Position numbers and translations under genes: made by a program. A stretch of DNA of 39,914 nucleotides, taken from contig CAMCBZ010000025.1 of assembly GCA_945873145.1 (NCBI GenBank), positions 1 to 39,914 of the forward strand, given 5' to 3'. Within the stretch, counting starts at the first letter, position 1, and each line of letters starts with the position of its first letter. Source of the stretch: an uncultured Prevotella sp. GTDB lineage: Bacteria > Bacteroidota > Bacteroidia > Bacteroidales > Bacteroidaceae. Positions 15,484 through 24,628 of the stretch are shown one piece after another. Below the pieces are notes generated by a model. That model worked only from the letters and a program-made list of their open reading frames with translations. It had not been told where the DNA came from and ran no database searches.

Positions 15484-16230
15484 TCAGACTAACAAAGCTC
15501 TTTGCCTAGACAACACGCTTTTACAGGTGTTCTTTTTCTCGTCGTACGATCCTTCTGTTGTAGCGTCAAATCCGAATCCATCTCCTTGTATCTTCTTCGT
15601 TGTGATACGGATGACGGCCTTCGTGCTTGCAGCATAACGAGCACCCGGGTTAGATATTACTTCAACCGACTTGATGTTGTCCGAACTCAAACGGTCGAGC
15701 TCGCTTCTGTCTCTCATCTGTCGTCCATTGATATAGATGACAGGCTCGCCACGTCCAAACACCTTTATGTTGCCATTCTGTGCAGACACGTTAGGTATGC
15801 GGTCGAGCAGATGCTCCATTGTTCCTGCCTTTTCAAGGACAGAACCAACAATAGTAGTCACCATTCCTCCATTTTTCAAAACGGTCTTTGGCAAAGATGA
15901 TTTTACTACCACTTCGTCGAGCATCCTGCTATCTTCTTCCATCTTGATAACTCCCACATTCTCACCTGTGCAGTCCTTGAATATTGTCTTATAGCCTACA
16001 GAAGTTACCTTGAGAATTCCACCGCTGCAAGAGGAGTCGATGGAAAAGCACCCGTTCTCTCCACTCACAGCCCCATTGACAAATGTTGAATCTTGACGGT
16101 TTAGGAGCACTACATTTGCAAAGGCCAAAGGCTCTCCTTTGGAATCTACAATCTTTCCTGAAATGTTCTGTGCCATCATCTGGGACATTGTTGAGAGACA
16201 CACGGCTGTTGTCAAGAAAAACTTTTTCAT
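15484..16230 (-). pseudogene. Truncated TonB-dependent receptor (receptor A, N-terminus and plug only)
   Basis: The open frame of 248 residues has a signal peptide (1-20, ending SQMMA), a carboxypeptidase-regulatory-like domain (~22-100, ISGKIVDSKGEPLAFANVVLL), a TonB-box-like LDEVVVKSS (~104-112) and a plug domain (~115-225, RIPNVSAQNGNIKVFGRGEP, IYINGRQMRD, VEVISNPGARYAAS). It ends 25 residues after the plug with KSVLSRQRALLV and a stop. There is no beta-barrel. The sequence then continues directly into the plug end of a different receptor. A -7 box is still present upstream (16298-16305), so the fragment might be transcribed, but it cannot form a channel. Confidence 0.8.
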
Positions 16231-16297
16231 AATACTACTTGCTAATTGACTCCGCCAAATGATGACATAAAATGTAACTTTTAAAATTTATTGCGTG

Positions 16298-16305
16298 CAA
16301 ATTTA
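16298..16305 (-). promoter_or_regulatory. Predicted -7 box upstream of the truncated receptor gene
   Basis: The minus strand reads TAAATTTG (TAnnTTTG), 67 bp before the start codon. Confidence 0.4.
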
Positions 16306-16330
16306 GCAATAAATACCCACATACACCCAC

Positions 16331-16398
16331 TTCGGGGCTTTTTCTTTGTGCTTCAATGCTATTTAATGCGGTATGGCACAGACAGAAAAAGCCCCGAA
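16331..16398 (-). terminator. 15-bp perfect inverted repeat, candidate terminator of the GH5-GH43 gene
   Basis: TTCGGGGCTTTTTCT (16331-16345) and its exact complement (16384-16398) are separated by 38 bp. It lies 32 bp after the stop of the glycosidase gene. The T-run is within the stem rather than after it, so termination is uncertain. Confidence 0.45.
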
Positions 16399-16429
16399 AA
16401 CATAGAGGTGCAAGACAAGTACCGACACG

Positions 16430-19400
16430 CTATCTCACTATCTTGACAGTCCTGACGGTGCCGTCGGCCATCTGCTGTCGCACCAACGTCACCCCACTGT
16501 CGAGCAACCGGGCTATCCGCCGACCGCTGAGATCAAAATAATCGGTCTTGACCACCTGCTGTTCGCCGTTGGACCGGAGACCGGCCACAGCGGTAACGGC
16601 GGTCTTGCCGTCGTTGCTGAGAAACACGTCGCCGATGTAGAGCGGACCTTCCCCACTCGACCAGAATCCGGCGATATAGATATGGCTGGGGTCCACCGCC
16701 CTACCCTTCTCGGCCACCATGTCATGCAGGTCGATGACCACCTCCTGTTTACCAGTGAGATCATAGATGGCGGGGAAGGCCCAATAGTTGTTCTGGTCGA
16801 AGAGCCTAAACGAGGAAAGCACACCTGCCGCCTGCCGCATCCGCACCACCAGGTAGTTGTAGGCACTGATGTCGAGGGGGACGGCATACTGCCATCCGCC
16901 AAATCCATACTGCCCCGTCTTGAGGTAGCCGTCGCTGCTCCTGAACTCGCCCGTAGTCCAGATGCTGGGGTTGAACTTACCCTCGACCAGCGGGAAAGGT
17001 GTCACCTTGACGGCGATCTCCAGCGTGCGGGCGTTGCCAAACACATCGGCATACGAAACACCGATGGTGGTGCTGCCCGCTGTTCCTCCGGCCACCACGG
17101 CACCGCCCTCTACGCGTGCCACCTCGGGGTTGGTGCTGGTGAAGGTGCAGTTGCCCACCACATTAGTCTTGAGTCCCGACTCCGAGATGAGTGTCACCTT
17201 GAGCGTCTGGCGCTCGTTGGGCAGCAGCGTCATGCTGGCGGCCGACACCTCAAGGTCGGCCAGCGTAAGGTCGGCATTGCTATACTGCTTCAGCGTGCCG
17301 GGGGCATAGTAGTCCTCCTCGGTGAAGTCAGGCTCGGTGGAAAACCAGTCGATGTCGACATGGCCGCCATTGGCCTTCGTGGCCTGGTTGAAGAGGTAGA
17401 ACCTGTTGCCCACAAACACCTTGAGCGTGTAGCGCATCTTCAGCACCGGGCCGAAGGCATGCCATGTGGCGTTGTCGGTGCTGTAGTAGAACATCGCCGT
17501 CGAACTGCCGAAGTTGGCACGGGCACGCAGGTACACCACCTTGCTGTCGAGTTCAGGACCTTCCTGTCGTTCGGCCGCCACCGTCCGGCCATTGTCATCG
17601 TAGGCCGAGCGCAGGGCCACCAGTCGGCATCTGCCGTTCTCCCGGCTCACGCCGATGTAGGCGTAGGGGTCTTGGAAGACCGCCAGTCCGGCCACATCGC
17701 CGTCGGCCATACCACTCACGTCCATCTTCACCGTGCCGTAGCTGTCGGGCACCTTGTCGGCAGCCGTGCCCGCCGGGGCATAGCCCAGAATGCGCGTGGT
17801 GAGCGAGTTGCGGGCCTGTGTCAGGTCGCTGGCCGTGCCCGTGGTGCTGAGCCGCAGCCATCCCGGACGGTCGAACAGGCTCCAGGCCGCAGCGTCGGCG
17901 TTGTGGTTCCACTGCCACATCTTGTCGAGCACGGCACCGGTAAAGGTATCGTTGGACGTGAGCGTGGCAGCCGGGTAGGCCTTCCCCACGTTGGGCTTAC
18001 GATAGGGCGTGCCGTCTTTCGACACGTCGATGCCGTCGTTGCCGATCACGGGCCAGCCATCTTTCCATACCACCGGCTCCAGATAGGGCACACGACCGAT
18101 GGCACCGTCGTCTTTGAAGAGCACCGTCCACCACTCGCCAGTCTGCGTCTCTACCAGCGCTCCCTGGTGGATGTGCTGGTTGGCGAACACGCGCGTGGGA
18201 TGCTCCTCGTAGGGCCCCATGGGACTCTTGGCGCGGAAGATGGTCTGCGAGCCCTCGGTGCCACCATAGGTAGCGTAGATATAGTAGTAGTCGCCGATGT
18301 GATACATGTGGCTGCCCTCGCAGCCGTTGCCCACGCTGATGACCTTCTGGCTCTCCAAGGCCTTGAAGTCGGCCGAGAGTCGCGTGACGGTGATGTCGCC
18401 AATGCCGCTGGCCACGTAGATATTGCCGTCGCCCGACGGACCGTCGTCGAAGAGCAAGCCGGAGTCGTAGTAGAACCCCTCGAGCTTCTGCATCTGCCAC
18501 TCGCCCTCGGGGTCGGTGGCCGTGAGCATGAAGTCGCCGCCGTCGTCACCGAAAGCAATGAAGTTGAGGTAGAACTTGCCATCGTGGTAGCGCAGGCTGG
18601 GTGCCCACTGCCCCTGGCTGTAGTGGTTCTGTCCGTTGAGCAGGTTGTAGGCGTCACTGCTGTTGATCTGCAGCAGCGGGTTGGCACAATATTGCCAGTT
18701 GACGAGGTCATACGATTTGAGCAGGGTGATGCCGGGGAAGTGGAACATCGTCGTAGAGGCGTAGTAGTAGGTGTCACCCACGCGGATGACGTCTGGGTCG
18801 GGGAAATCGGCGTTGACGATGGGGTTGACAAAGGTGCCGTCGCCCCGGTCGGCCGTGTAGCCCCTGCTGTAGGCGGGCATGGGATAGTCTTTGGTGGCAT
18901 AGTCGCGATACCACTTGAAGCATGCCTCGCCACAAGCCTCGGCGATGCCCGGGAAGGCAGGCTGCACCTTGCCGCTGGCCACATAGCTGTCGATGTCGAT
19001 GTAGCACCCCGTGCCCGAGAGCGTCATGGAGATGTTGCCGAAGTGGTCGAGCATGTCTTTGTAGGCCTGTCCCCAGCGCGATGTCGTGGCCGTGGCCCAG
19101 GTGCCGTAGTTGGAGGGCACCCAGTCGCCGTGCTCGTTGTAATGCCCCGCTCCCGGTTTCTCCGGACTCCAGTCCACCTCGGAGATGAGGATGGGGTGGG
19201 TGTCTACCACAGGCACAGCATCGTGAAACTGCTTGATCTTGTTCTGTGCGTCGGCCTGGTTGTCACTGGTGCCATACCATCCCGGATAGTCGTGTACGGC
19301 ATAGCCGATGTTGTACCCACGGATGGGATAGGTGGCGAAGCCACGGTAGTTGCTCTGCCAGCCGCTGCCTGCCACCCAGATGATGCCGGTGAAGCCGTTG

Positions 19401-20092
19401 GCACGTATTTTATCGACGATGGGTTGGAAGAACTGGTGCAAAGCCTTCGGTGTCTCCTGACCGGTGCTGTCAAGCACCTGCACAGGCTCGTTGGCCAGTT
19501 CGAGCGAGAGCTGGCCGGCATACTTGCGTACCGAGTCGTTGCGCGACACGATGTCCCACACGGTCATGAGGTATTGCTGGTATTCGCCACCGGCCTGCAC
19601 CGTCTTGGGGCACACGCCCGGCGGGCGCATCACCACGTACATGCCGTGTGCCAGGGCTCTGCGGGCCAAGGGAAAGTAAAGGGTACGGAGATACTTGTCG
19701 AGCCGGTCGGCACTGAAACGACTGATGTCGGCCTCGCCCGACTCCTTGCCGTCGCTCACCTTGGCAGGGTCGTTGGTCCAGCAGGGGTCGAGGTGCAGGC
19801 GGAAGACGTTGGCAAAGGCACCCTGCGTGGTGTCGGTGATGGCGGTGAAGAGCTTTTCGAAATAGCCCATGCAGGCATCGATGCGATCGTCGGTGGCATT
19901 GTAGCCCCACCGCCAGCCGTTGAAGTAAGGGTTGGGGGTGTCCATTACACCATGCAGCACCACGCGGTTGCCGTGCGGGTCGCACAACTGGTTGCCCTCG
20001 ACGTGCAGGGGTGGCGTGTGGCCGAAAGGCACCTGTGCCGATGAGGCAGTGGCCAAGAACAGGAAAAGAAGGGTAAAGATAGTTTGTCTCAT
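16430..20092 (-). CDS. Secreted bifunctional glycoside hydrolase, GH5 + GH43
   Basis: The 1220-residue plant-polysaccharide enzyme has these domains: signal peptide 1-19; GH5-type catalytic domain ~28-405, with acid/base E202 (LELANEP) and nucleophile E305 (ILISEVDW); GH43 five-bladed propeller ~420-690, with base D432 (ADFPDPDVIRVGDTYYY) and acid E592 (NGCEGSHMY); a concanavalin-like GH43 C-terminal domain ~712-920; a bacterial Ig-like domain ~945-1032; a carbohydrate-binding-like beta domain ~1035-1160; and a terminal module YFDLSGRRIA...TVKIVR. GH5 members cut beta-glycan backbones, and this GH43 type usually removes xylose or arabinose, so xylan or arabinoxylan is the likely target. That is inference. 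The gene is monocistronic with a TAATTTTG -7 box 26 bp upstream, and no SusCD pair is adjacent. Confidence 0.88.
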   Translation of the reverse strand: MRQTIFTLLFLFLATASSAQVPFGHTPPLHVEGNQLCDPHGNRVVLHGVMDTPNPYFNGWRWGYNATDDRIDACMGYFEKLFTAITDTTQGAFANVFRLHLDPCWTNDPAKVSDGKESGEADISRFSADRLDKYLRTLYFPLARRALAHGMYVVMRPPGVCPKTVQAGGEYQQYLMTVWDIVSRNDSVRKYAGQLSLELANEPVQVLDSTGQETPKALHQFFQPIVDKIRANGFTGIIWVAGSGWQSNYRGFATYPIRGYNIGYAVHDYPGWYGTSDNQADAQNKIKQFHDAVPVVDTHPILISEVDWSPEKPGAGHYNEHGDWVPSNYGTWATATTSRWGQAYKDMLDHFGNISMTLSGTGCYIDIDSYVASGKVQPAFPGIAEACGEACFKWYRDYATKDYPMPAYSRGYTADRGDGTFVNPIVNADFPDPDVIRVGDTYYYASTTMFHFPGITLLKSYDLVNWQYCANPLLQINSSDAYNLLNGQNHYSQGQWAPSLRYHDGKFYLNFIAFGDDGGDFMLTATDPEGEWQMQKLEGFYYDSGLLFDDGPSGDGNIYVASGIGDITVTRLSADFKALESQKVISVGNGCEGSHMYHIGDYYYIYATYGGTEGSQTIFRAKSPMGPYEEHPTRVFANQHIHQGALVETQTGEWWTVLFKDDGAIGRVPYLEPVVWKDGWPVIGNDGIDVSKDGTPYRKPNVGKAYPAATLTSNDTFTGAVLDKMWQWNHNADAAAWSLFDRPGWLRLSTTGTASDLTQARNSLTTRILGYAPAGTAADKVPDSYGTVKMDVSGMADGDVAGLAVFQDPYAYIGVSRENGRCRLVALRSAYDDNGRTVAAERQEGPELDSKVVYLRARANFGSSTAMFYYSTDNATWHAFGPVLKMRYTLKVFVGNRFYLFNQATKANGGHVDIDWFSTEPDFTEEDYYAPGTLKQYSNADLTLADLEVSAASMTLLPNERQTLKVTLISESGLKTNVVGNCTFTSTNPEVARVEGGAVVAGGTAGSTTIGVSYADVFGNARTLEIAVKVTPFPLVEGKFNPSIWTTGEFRSSDGYLKTGQYGFGGWQYAVPLDISAYNYLVVRMRQAAGVLSSFRLFDQNNYWAFPAIYDLTGKQEVVIDLHDMVAEKGRAVDPSHIYIAGFWSSGEGPLYIGDVFLSNDGKTAVTAVAGLRSNGEQQVVKTDYFDLSGRRIARLLDSGVTLVRQQMADGTVRTVKIVR

Positions 20093-20184
20093 ACTACGTG
20101 ATTTGTTTTTCGATACTGCAAAATTACGGCATCTCCCCCAAAGTCACTTTGCCAGACATTACAAAAACTTTGCGGCAAGTTACG

Positions 20185-20240
20185 TGTTGGTGGGTTGGTT
20201 GGTTTGTTAGTTTGTTGGTGGGTTGGAGAGTTGGTGGGCT
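20185..20240 (+). repeat. GT-rich low-complexity repeat (GTTGGTGG-type)
   Basis: The + strand is almost wholly G and T, built from GTTGGTGGGTTGG and GTTTGTTAGTTTG variants. It contains many GG dinucleotides separated by one to four bases. Confidence 0.7.
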
Positions 20241-20533
20241 GAAGAAAACGCTCCTTTTGCCGTCATCCATATTTTATCTTGAAGTAGTCGAGCATCGCCT
20301 TATATTCATCTTGGGCTGCGAGGCATGTATCTATCAGGTACCCCCTGACACTACTCCACTCCCGTAAGCCACGATAATAGAAATAGCGCAAATTTCTTCT
20401 ATTTGTGTACAACTAACATCTCTTGATAATCAAATAGACTTCTACCATGACTGAGTTGGGTGATTTCCTGTTTCAAAACGAAAAGAATGTCTATAAAAAA
20501 GCGATAGGACAATGATTCTTAGAAAAAAAGTAC

Positions 20534-20541
20534 TATATTTG
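20534..20541 (+). promoter_or_regulatory. Predicted -7 box of the nucleoside kinase gene
   Basis: TATATTTG matches TAnnTTTG, 32 bp before the start. The -33 element is not evident. Confidence 0.5.
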
Positions 20542-20573
20542 CAAGGTAAGATTAAAAATAAGAGTCAAAGACT

Positions 20574-22238
20574 ATGATGAAACCAACCATTCAGATACGC
20601 TGCAAAAACAATGGGCAGACGCTCACCGCACCCATTGGCAGCACACTTTCAGAAGTGTTTCACAACGCAGGTATTGACATGAAATACGGACCGATCTGCG
20701 CCAAGGTCAACAACAAGGTGGAGGGTATGCACTACCGCATCTACCACAACAAGGACGTGGAGTTTCTCGACATGACCTCCGGCTCGGGCTCCCGCAACTA
20801 CACCCGCTCGCTCTTCTTCGTGCTCTGCAAGGCCGTCCATGACCTCTATCCACAAAGCAAGGTGGTCATCGACATTCCCGTGAGCAAGGGCTACTACGTC
20901 GATCTGACCATCGGCCACGAGGTCACCGACAGCGATGTGGCGCGCATCCGCCAGCGCATGCAACAGATCATCGACGCCAAGATGCCGATCCGCCGCTTCG
21001 AGGTGCCCACCGAGGATGCCGTCAAGATGTTTGAGGAGAAAGGCGACAAGGCAAAATCAAAACTCCTGCGCAGCGCCGGCTCACTCTACACGACCTATTA
21101 TCAGATCGACGACTACGTCGACTACTACTACGGCTCACTGCTGACCAACACGTCGAAGATCTATCTCTTCGGACTGGAGAAATATTTCAACGGACTGCTC
21201 CTGCGCATTCCCGACCTCAAGGACCCGGGCGCGTTGCCGCAGATGACACGGCAGGACAAGATGTTTGAGATCTTCCGTGAGCATCACCGTTGGCAGGAGA
21301 TCATGGGGCTGCGCACCGTCGGCGACTTCAACGAGATGGTGCGCAAGGGTCAGGCTACCAACCTGATCAACGTCTCGGAGGCTCTGCAGGAGAAAAAGCT
21401 CACCGAGATCGCCGACGAGATCGCCAGCCGCAAGGACGTGAAACTCGTGCTCCTCGCCGGTCCGTCTTCCTCCGGAAAGACCACCACCTGCAAGCGACTG
21501 AGCATACAACTGCTGGCCAACGGCATCAAACCGCTGCAGATCTCGCTCGACGACTACTTCGTCGACCGTGAGCACACGCCCAAGGACGACAAGGGCGAAT
21601 ATGACTACGAGAGCATCTATGCCCTCAACCTCAAGCTCATCAACGACCAGTTCAACGCGCTCTTCCGTGGCGAGGAGATAGAGTTGCCGAAGTATAACTT
21701 CCAGACGGGACGCAGCGAGAAGAGCGGAAAAAAGCTGCGCATGCAGCCCAACAACGTCCTCGTCGTCGAGGGCATCCACGCCCTGAACCCTGAGCTCACC
21801 GCTCAGATCCCCGAAGCACAGAAGTTCCGTGTCTATGTCTCGGCACTGACCACCATTCTGCTCGACGACCACAACTACATCCCCACGACGGACAACCGCC
21901 TGCTGCGCCGCATCATCCGCGACTATAAATACCGTGGTGTCAACGCCCAGGAGACGATCCACCGCTGGCCGTCGGTGCGCGCCGGCGAGAACAAATGGAT
22001 CTTCCCCTATCAGGAAAACGCCGACGTGATGTTCAACTCGGCCATGCTCTTCGAGCTCGCCGTCATCAAGCAGCAGGCCGAACCGCTCCTGGAGCAGGTG
22101 CCGGAGAACTGCGAGGAGTACAGCGAAGCTTACCGTCTGCGCAAGTTCCTGAAGTATTTCCAGCCCATCCCCAACCGCGACATCCCGCCGACGAGCCTGC
22201 TCCGCGAGTTCTTGGGTGGTAGCTCGTTTAAGTATTAA
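20574..22238 (+). CDS. Nucleoside (uridine-type) kinase with N-terminal TGS/ThrRS-like domains
   Basis: The 554-residue cytoplasmic protein has three parts. Residues ~4-65 resemble a TGS domain. Residues ~70-235 resemble the threonyl-tRNA synthetase accessory domain (IGHEVTDSDVARIRQRMQQI). Residues ~285-500 are a phosphoribulokinase/uridine-kinase P-loop domain, with Walker A GPSSSGKTT (296-304), ISLDDYFVDR and VVEGIHALNP. This domain order is standard for a Bacteroidota and Firmicutes family annotated as nucleoside kinase; the physiological nucleoside is not shown by the sequence. Two ATGs (20574, 20577) are possible starts, differing by one residue. It is monocistronic, and an unusual folded element begins 39 bp after the stop. 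Confidence 0.88.
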   Translation: MMKPTIQIRCKNNGQTLTAPIGSTLSEVFHNAGIDMKYGPICAKVNNKVEGMHYRIYHNKDVEFLDMTSGSGSRNYTRSLFFVLCKAVHDLYPQSKVVIDIPVSKGYYVDLTIGHEVTDSDVARIRQRMQQIIDAKMPIRRFEVPTEDAVKMFEEKGDKAKSKLLRSAGSLYTTYYQIDDYVDYYYGSLLTNTSKIYLFGLEKYFNGLLLRIPDLKDPGALPQMTRQDKMFEIFREHHRWQEIMGLRTVGDFNEMVRKGQATNLINVSEALQEKKLTEIADEIASRKDVKLVLLAGPSSSGKTTTCKRLSIQLLANGIKPLQISLDDYFVDREHTPKDDKGEYDYESIYALNLKLINDQFNALFRGEEIELPKYNFQTGRSEKSGKKLRMQPNNVLVVEGIHALNPELTAQIPEAQKFRVYVSALTTILLDDHNYIPTTDNRLLRRIIRDYKYRGVNAQETIHRWPSVRAGENKWIFPYQENADVMFNSAMLFELAVIKQQAEPLLEQVPENCEEYSEAYRLRKFLKYFQPIPNRDIPPTSLLREFLGGSSFKY

Positions 22239-22276
22239 TAGGCTGTAGCAAGCCGCCAAAAAAGCAAATTAATAAT

Positions 22277-22363
22277 GGTCAAACAAATGTCAGACGCGTA
22301 GCTGACATATGTCATCCATGTAGCTGACATTTGTTTGACTAATTGTCTAACATTTGTTTGACC
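22277..22363. repeat. Three-arm inverted-repeat element (alternative hairpins)
   Basis: Arm 1, GTCAAACAAATGTCAG (22278-22293), is exactly complementary to arm 2 (22324-22339). Extended to 18 bp (22277-22294), it is complementary with one mismatch to arm 3 (22346-22363). Arms 2 and 3 therefore compete for arm 1. GTAGCTGACAT is also repeated directly (22298 and 22320), and GACATATGTC is a short palindrome at 22304-22313. Confidence 0.75.
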
Positions 22364-22553
22364 AACATTCCGACGGTCTCTTTTCCACACCAACTTGTCT
22401 GTTTCTATTTTATAAGTTGGACATCTTGTTTGTTCCGAATATCTACAATTCTCTTACGCTTTCAACAATACCATGCAACAATCATGAAAAGATGGCAGAA
22501 AAGAGGCAAAAAATATGTTTTAAAGAAACCACCGCAACAAAAGTGCATAAACA

Positions 22554-22585
22554 TTTGGTTATATCGCAAAGATAACTTAACTTTG
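22554..22585 (+). promoter_or_regulatory. Promoter of korAB
   Basis: TTTG (22554-22557), an exact 20-bp spacer and TAACTTTG (22578-22585) match the Bacteroidota consensus. Predicted transcription starts about 75 bp before korA. Confidence 0.7.
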
Positions 22586-22666
22586 CCGAGAAATCAACGA
22601 AACTAAGTAATACCGAACAATCTTCGAGACACAGAAGATCTTATACTATCAATAAAACACAATCGT

Positions 22667-24565
22667 ATGGCAGAAAAAGTAGAAGTAAAAGAGTTGGAAG
22701 ACGTAGTGGTCCGCTTCTCGGGCGACTCCGGCGACGGCATGCAGCTGGCCGGCAACATCTTCTCCACCGTGTCCGCTACTGTGGGCAACGGCATTTCCAC
22801 ATTTCCGGACTATCCCGCTGACATCCGCGCCCCGCAAGGCTCGCTCACCGGCGTGTCGGGCTATCAGGTTCACATCGGCGAGGGCAAGGTCTATACACCA
22901 GGTGACAAATGCGATGTGCTCGTGGCCATGAATGCCGCCGCACTCAAGACACAATATAAATATGCCAAGCCCCAAGCTTGCATCATCATCGACACCGACT
23001 CCTTCGGTCCCGTCGACCTGAAGAAGGCCGACTTCCACAGCGATGACTATCTCAGCGAGATGGGCATCGACCCCGACCGCGTCGTGGCATGCCCTATCAC
23101 ACACATGGTCAAGGAGTGCCTGGCCGACGACGGCATGCCGCCAAAAGCCGTGCTGAAATGCCGCAACATGTTTGCTCTCGGACTCGTCTGCTGGCTCTTC
23201 AACCGCGACCTCACCCTCGTGGCCAATTTCCTCAAGGAGAAATTCGCCAAGAAACCCGGAGTGGCCGAGGCCAACATCAAGGTCGTCAACGCCGGATACC
23301 ACTACGGTGCCAACACTCACGCCTCAGTGCCTTCTACCTATCGCATCGAGACCAAGCACAAGCTGCCCGGACGCTATATGGACATCACGGGCAACAAAGC
23401 CACGGCCTACGGCCTCATCGCCGCCGCTGAGCGCGCCGGACTGAAACTCTATCTCGGCTCCTACCCCATCACGCCCGCCACAGACATTCTCCACGAACTG
23501 GCCAAGCACAAGAGCCTCGGCGTCATCACCGTGCAGTGCGAGGATGAGATCAGCGCCTGCTCAAGTGCTGTCGGTGCTGCCTTTGCTGGCGCACTGGCTG
23601 CGACCTCCACCTCCGGACCGGGCATCTGCCTGAAGAGCGAGGCCATCAACCTTGCCGTCATCGACGAGCTGCCGCTCGTCGTCATCGACGTGCAGCGTGG
23701 CGGACCGTCTACCGGACTGCCGACGAAGAGCGAGCAGACCGACTTGCTGCAGGTGCTCTACGGCCGCAACGGCGAGAGCCCTATGCCTGTCATCGCCGCC
23801 ACCAGCCCCACCGACTGCTTCGACGCCGCCTATATGGCTGCCAAGATCGCATTGGAGCATCTCACGCCCGTCGTGCTCCTCACCGACGCCTTCATCGCCA
23901 ACGGCTCGTCGGCATGGCGACTGCCCGACATCAAGAAGATGCCTCCAATCCATCCTCACTACGTCACACCGGAACAGAAATACAAATATACGCCTTACCA
24001 GCGCGACCCGAAAAACCAAGTGCGCTACTGGGCCATCCCCGGACAGGAGGGCTACACACATATCCTCGGCGGACTGGAAAAGGACGGCGAGACCGGTGCC
24101 ATCTCTACAGAACCCGAGAACCACAACAAGATGGACCATCTGCGCTTCGAGAAAGTAGCTGACATCGAGGTGCCGGACTTGGAGGTAGAGGGCGACAAGG
24201 ACGATGCCGAGCTGCTCATCGTGGGCTTCGGCTCTACCTATGGCCATCTCTATTCTGCCATGACCGAACTGCGCAAGAAGGGCTACAAGGTGGCGTTGGC
24301 ACAGTTTAAATATGTCAACCCGCTGCCAAAAAACACGGCAGAGACACTGCTCAAATACCGCAAGGTCGTCGTCGCCGAGCAAAACCTCGGTCAGTTAGCC
24401 GCCCTGCTCCGCATCCGCATCAACGATTTCGTGCCCTTCCAGTACAACCAGGTCAAGGGTCAGCCTTTTGTGGTCAGCGAACTCGTCAAGGGCTTTGAGA
24501 AGATCATCGTCACACCGGAAGAGCAGATGGCCGGCCCTACCTTCGAGACCCGCGTGCTGCAATAA
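22667..24565 (+). CDS. korA: 2-oxoacid:ferredoxin oxidoreductase, fused gamma-alpha subunit (2-oxoglutarate type)
   Basis: The 632-residue cytoplasmic enzyme subunit has an N-terminal gamma domain (~10-200, VVRFSGDSGDGMQLAG, DIRAPQGSLTGVSGYQVHIG) joined to an alpha pyrimidine-binding domain (~240-630, LGSYPITPATDILHELAKH, TSGPGICLKSEAINLAV, DVQRGGPSTGLPTKSEQTDLLQ). This fusion is the common form in Bacteroidota. With KorB it makes a heterodimeric enzyme that interconverts 2-oxoglutarate + CoA and succinyl-CoA + CO2 with ferredoxin. In anaerobes it often runs in the reductive direction. The 2-oxoglutarate assignment over other 2-oxoacids rests on overall similarity. korB follows after 63 bp; the promoter upstream is a near-perfect match to consensus. 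Confidence 0.9.
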   Translation: MAEKVEVKELEDVVVRFSGDSGDGMQLAGNIFSTVSATVGNGISTFPDYPADIRAPQGSLTGVSGYQVHIGEGKVYTPGDKCDVLVAMNAAALKTQYKYAKPQACIIIDTDSFGPVDLKKADFHSDDYLSEMGIDPDRVVACPITHMVKECLADDGMPPKAVLKCRNMFALGLVCWLFNRDLTLVANFLKEKFAKKPGVAEANIKVVNAGYHYGANTHASVPSTYRIETKHKLPGRYMDITGNKATAYGLIAAAERAGLKLYLGSYPITPATDILHELAKHKSLGVITVQCEDEISACSSAVGAAFAGALAATSTSGPGICLKSEAINLAVIDELPLVVIDVQRGGPSTGLPTKSEQTDLLQVLYGRNGESPMPVIAATSPTDCFDAAYMAAKIALEHLTPVVLLTDAFIANGSSAWRLPDIKKMPPIHPHYVTPEQKYKYTPYQRDPKNQVRYWAIPGQEGYTHILGGLEKDGETGAISTEPENHNKMDHLRFEKVADIEVPDLEVEGDKDDAELLIVGFGSTYGHLYSAMTELRKKGYKVALAQFKYVNPLPKNTAETLLKYRKVVVAEQNLGQLAALLRIRINDFVPFQYNQVKGQPFVVSELVKGFEKIIVTPEEQMAGPTFETRVLQ

Positions 24566-24628
24566 TTGCCTCAACAAGGTTAGCTATCAGCATCATGAGC
24601 TCAATGCCTTAACAAAAAATCAAGTATT

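Larger units (their letters stand above)
20093..20573. other. 481-bp divergent intergenic region
   Basis: No gene is supported. It contains the -7 box of the glycosidase gene on the minus strand (TAATTTTG, 20119-20126), a GT-rich low-complexity stretch (20185-20240), about 290 bp in which I recognise nothing, and the -7 box of the nucleoside kinase gene (20534-20541). Confidence 0.6.
22239..22666. other. 428-bp intergenic region, nucleoside kinase / korA
   Basis: It holds the three-arm inverted-repeat element (22277-22363), then ~190 bp of AT-rich sequence in which short open frames exist but none has recognisable features, then the korAB promoter (22554-22585) and a ~75-nt leader. Confidence 0.6.

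Noticed and set aside
16682..20044. Open frame of 1120 codons antisense to the GH5-GH43 gene
   Set aside because: It mirrors a real gene with strong codon bias, has no recognisable domain, and is rich in His, Val and Gly runs typical of antisense frames. The sense strand has clear signal peptide and catalytic motifs.
22343..22606. Short open frames (87 and 73 codons) between the nucleoside kinase and korA
   Set aside because: They start within the inverted-repeat element and run through the korAB promoter; composition looks non-coding.
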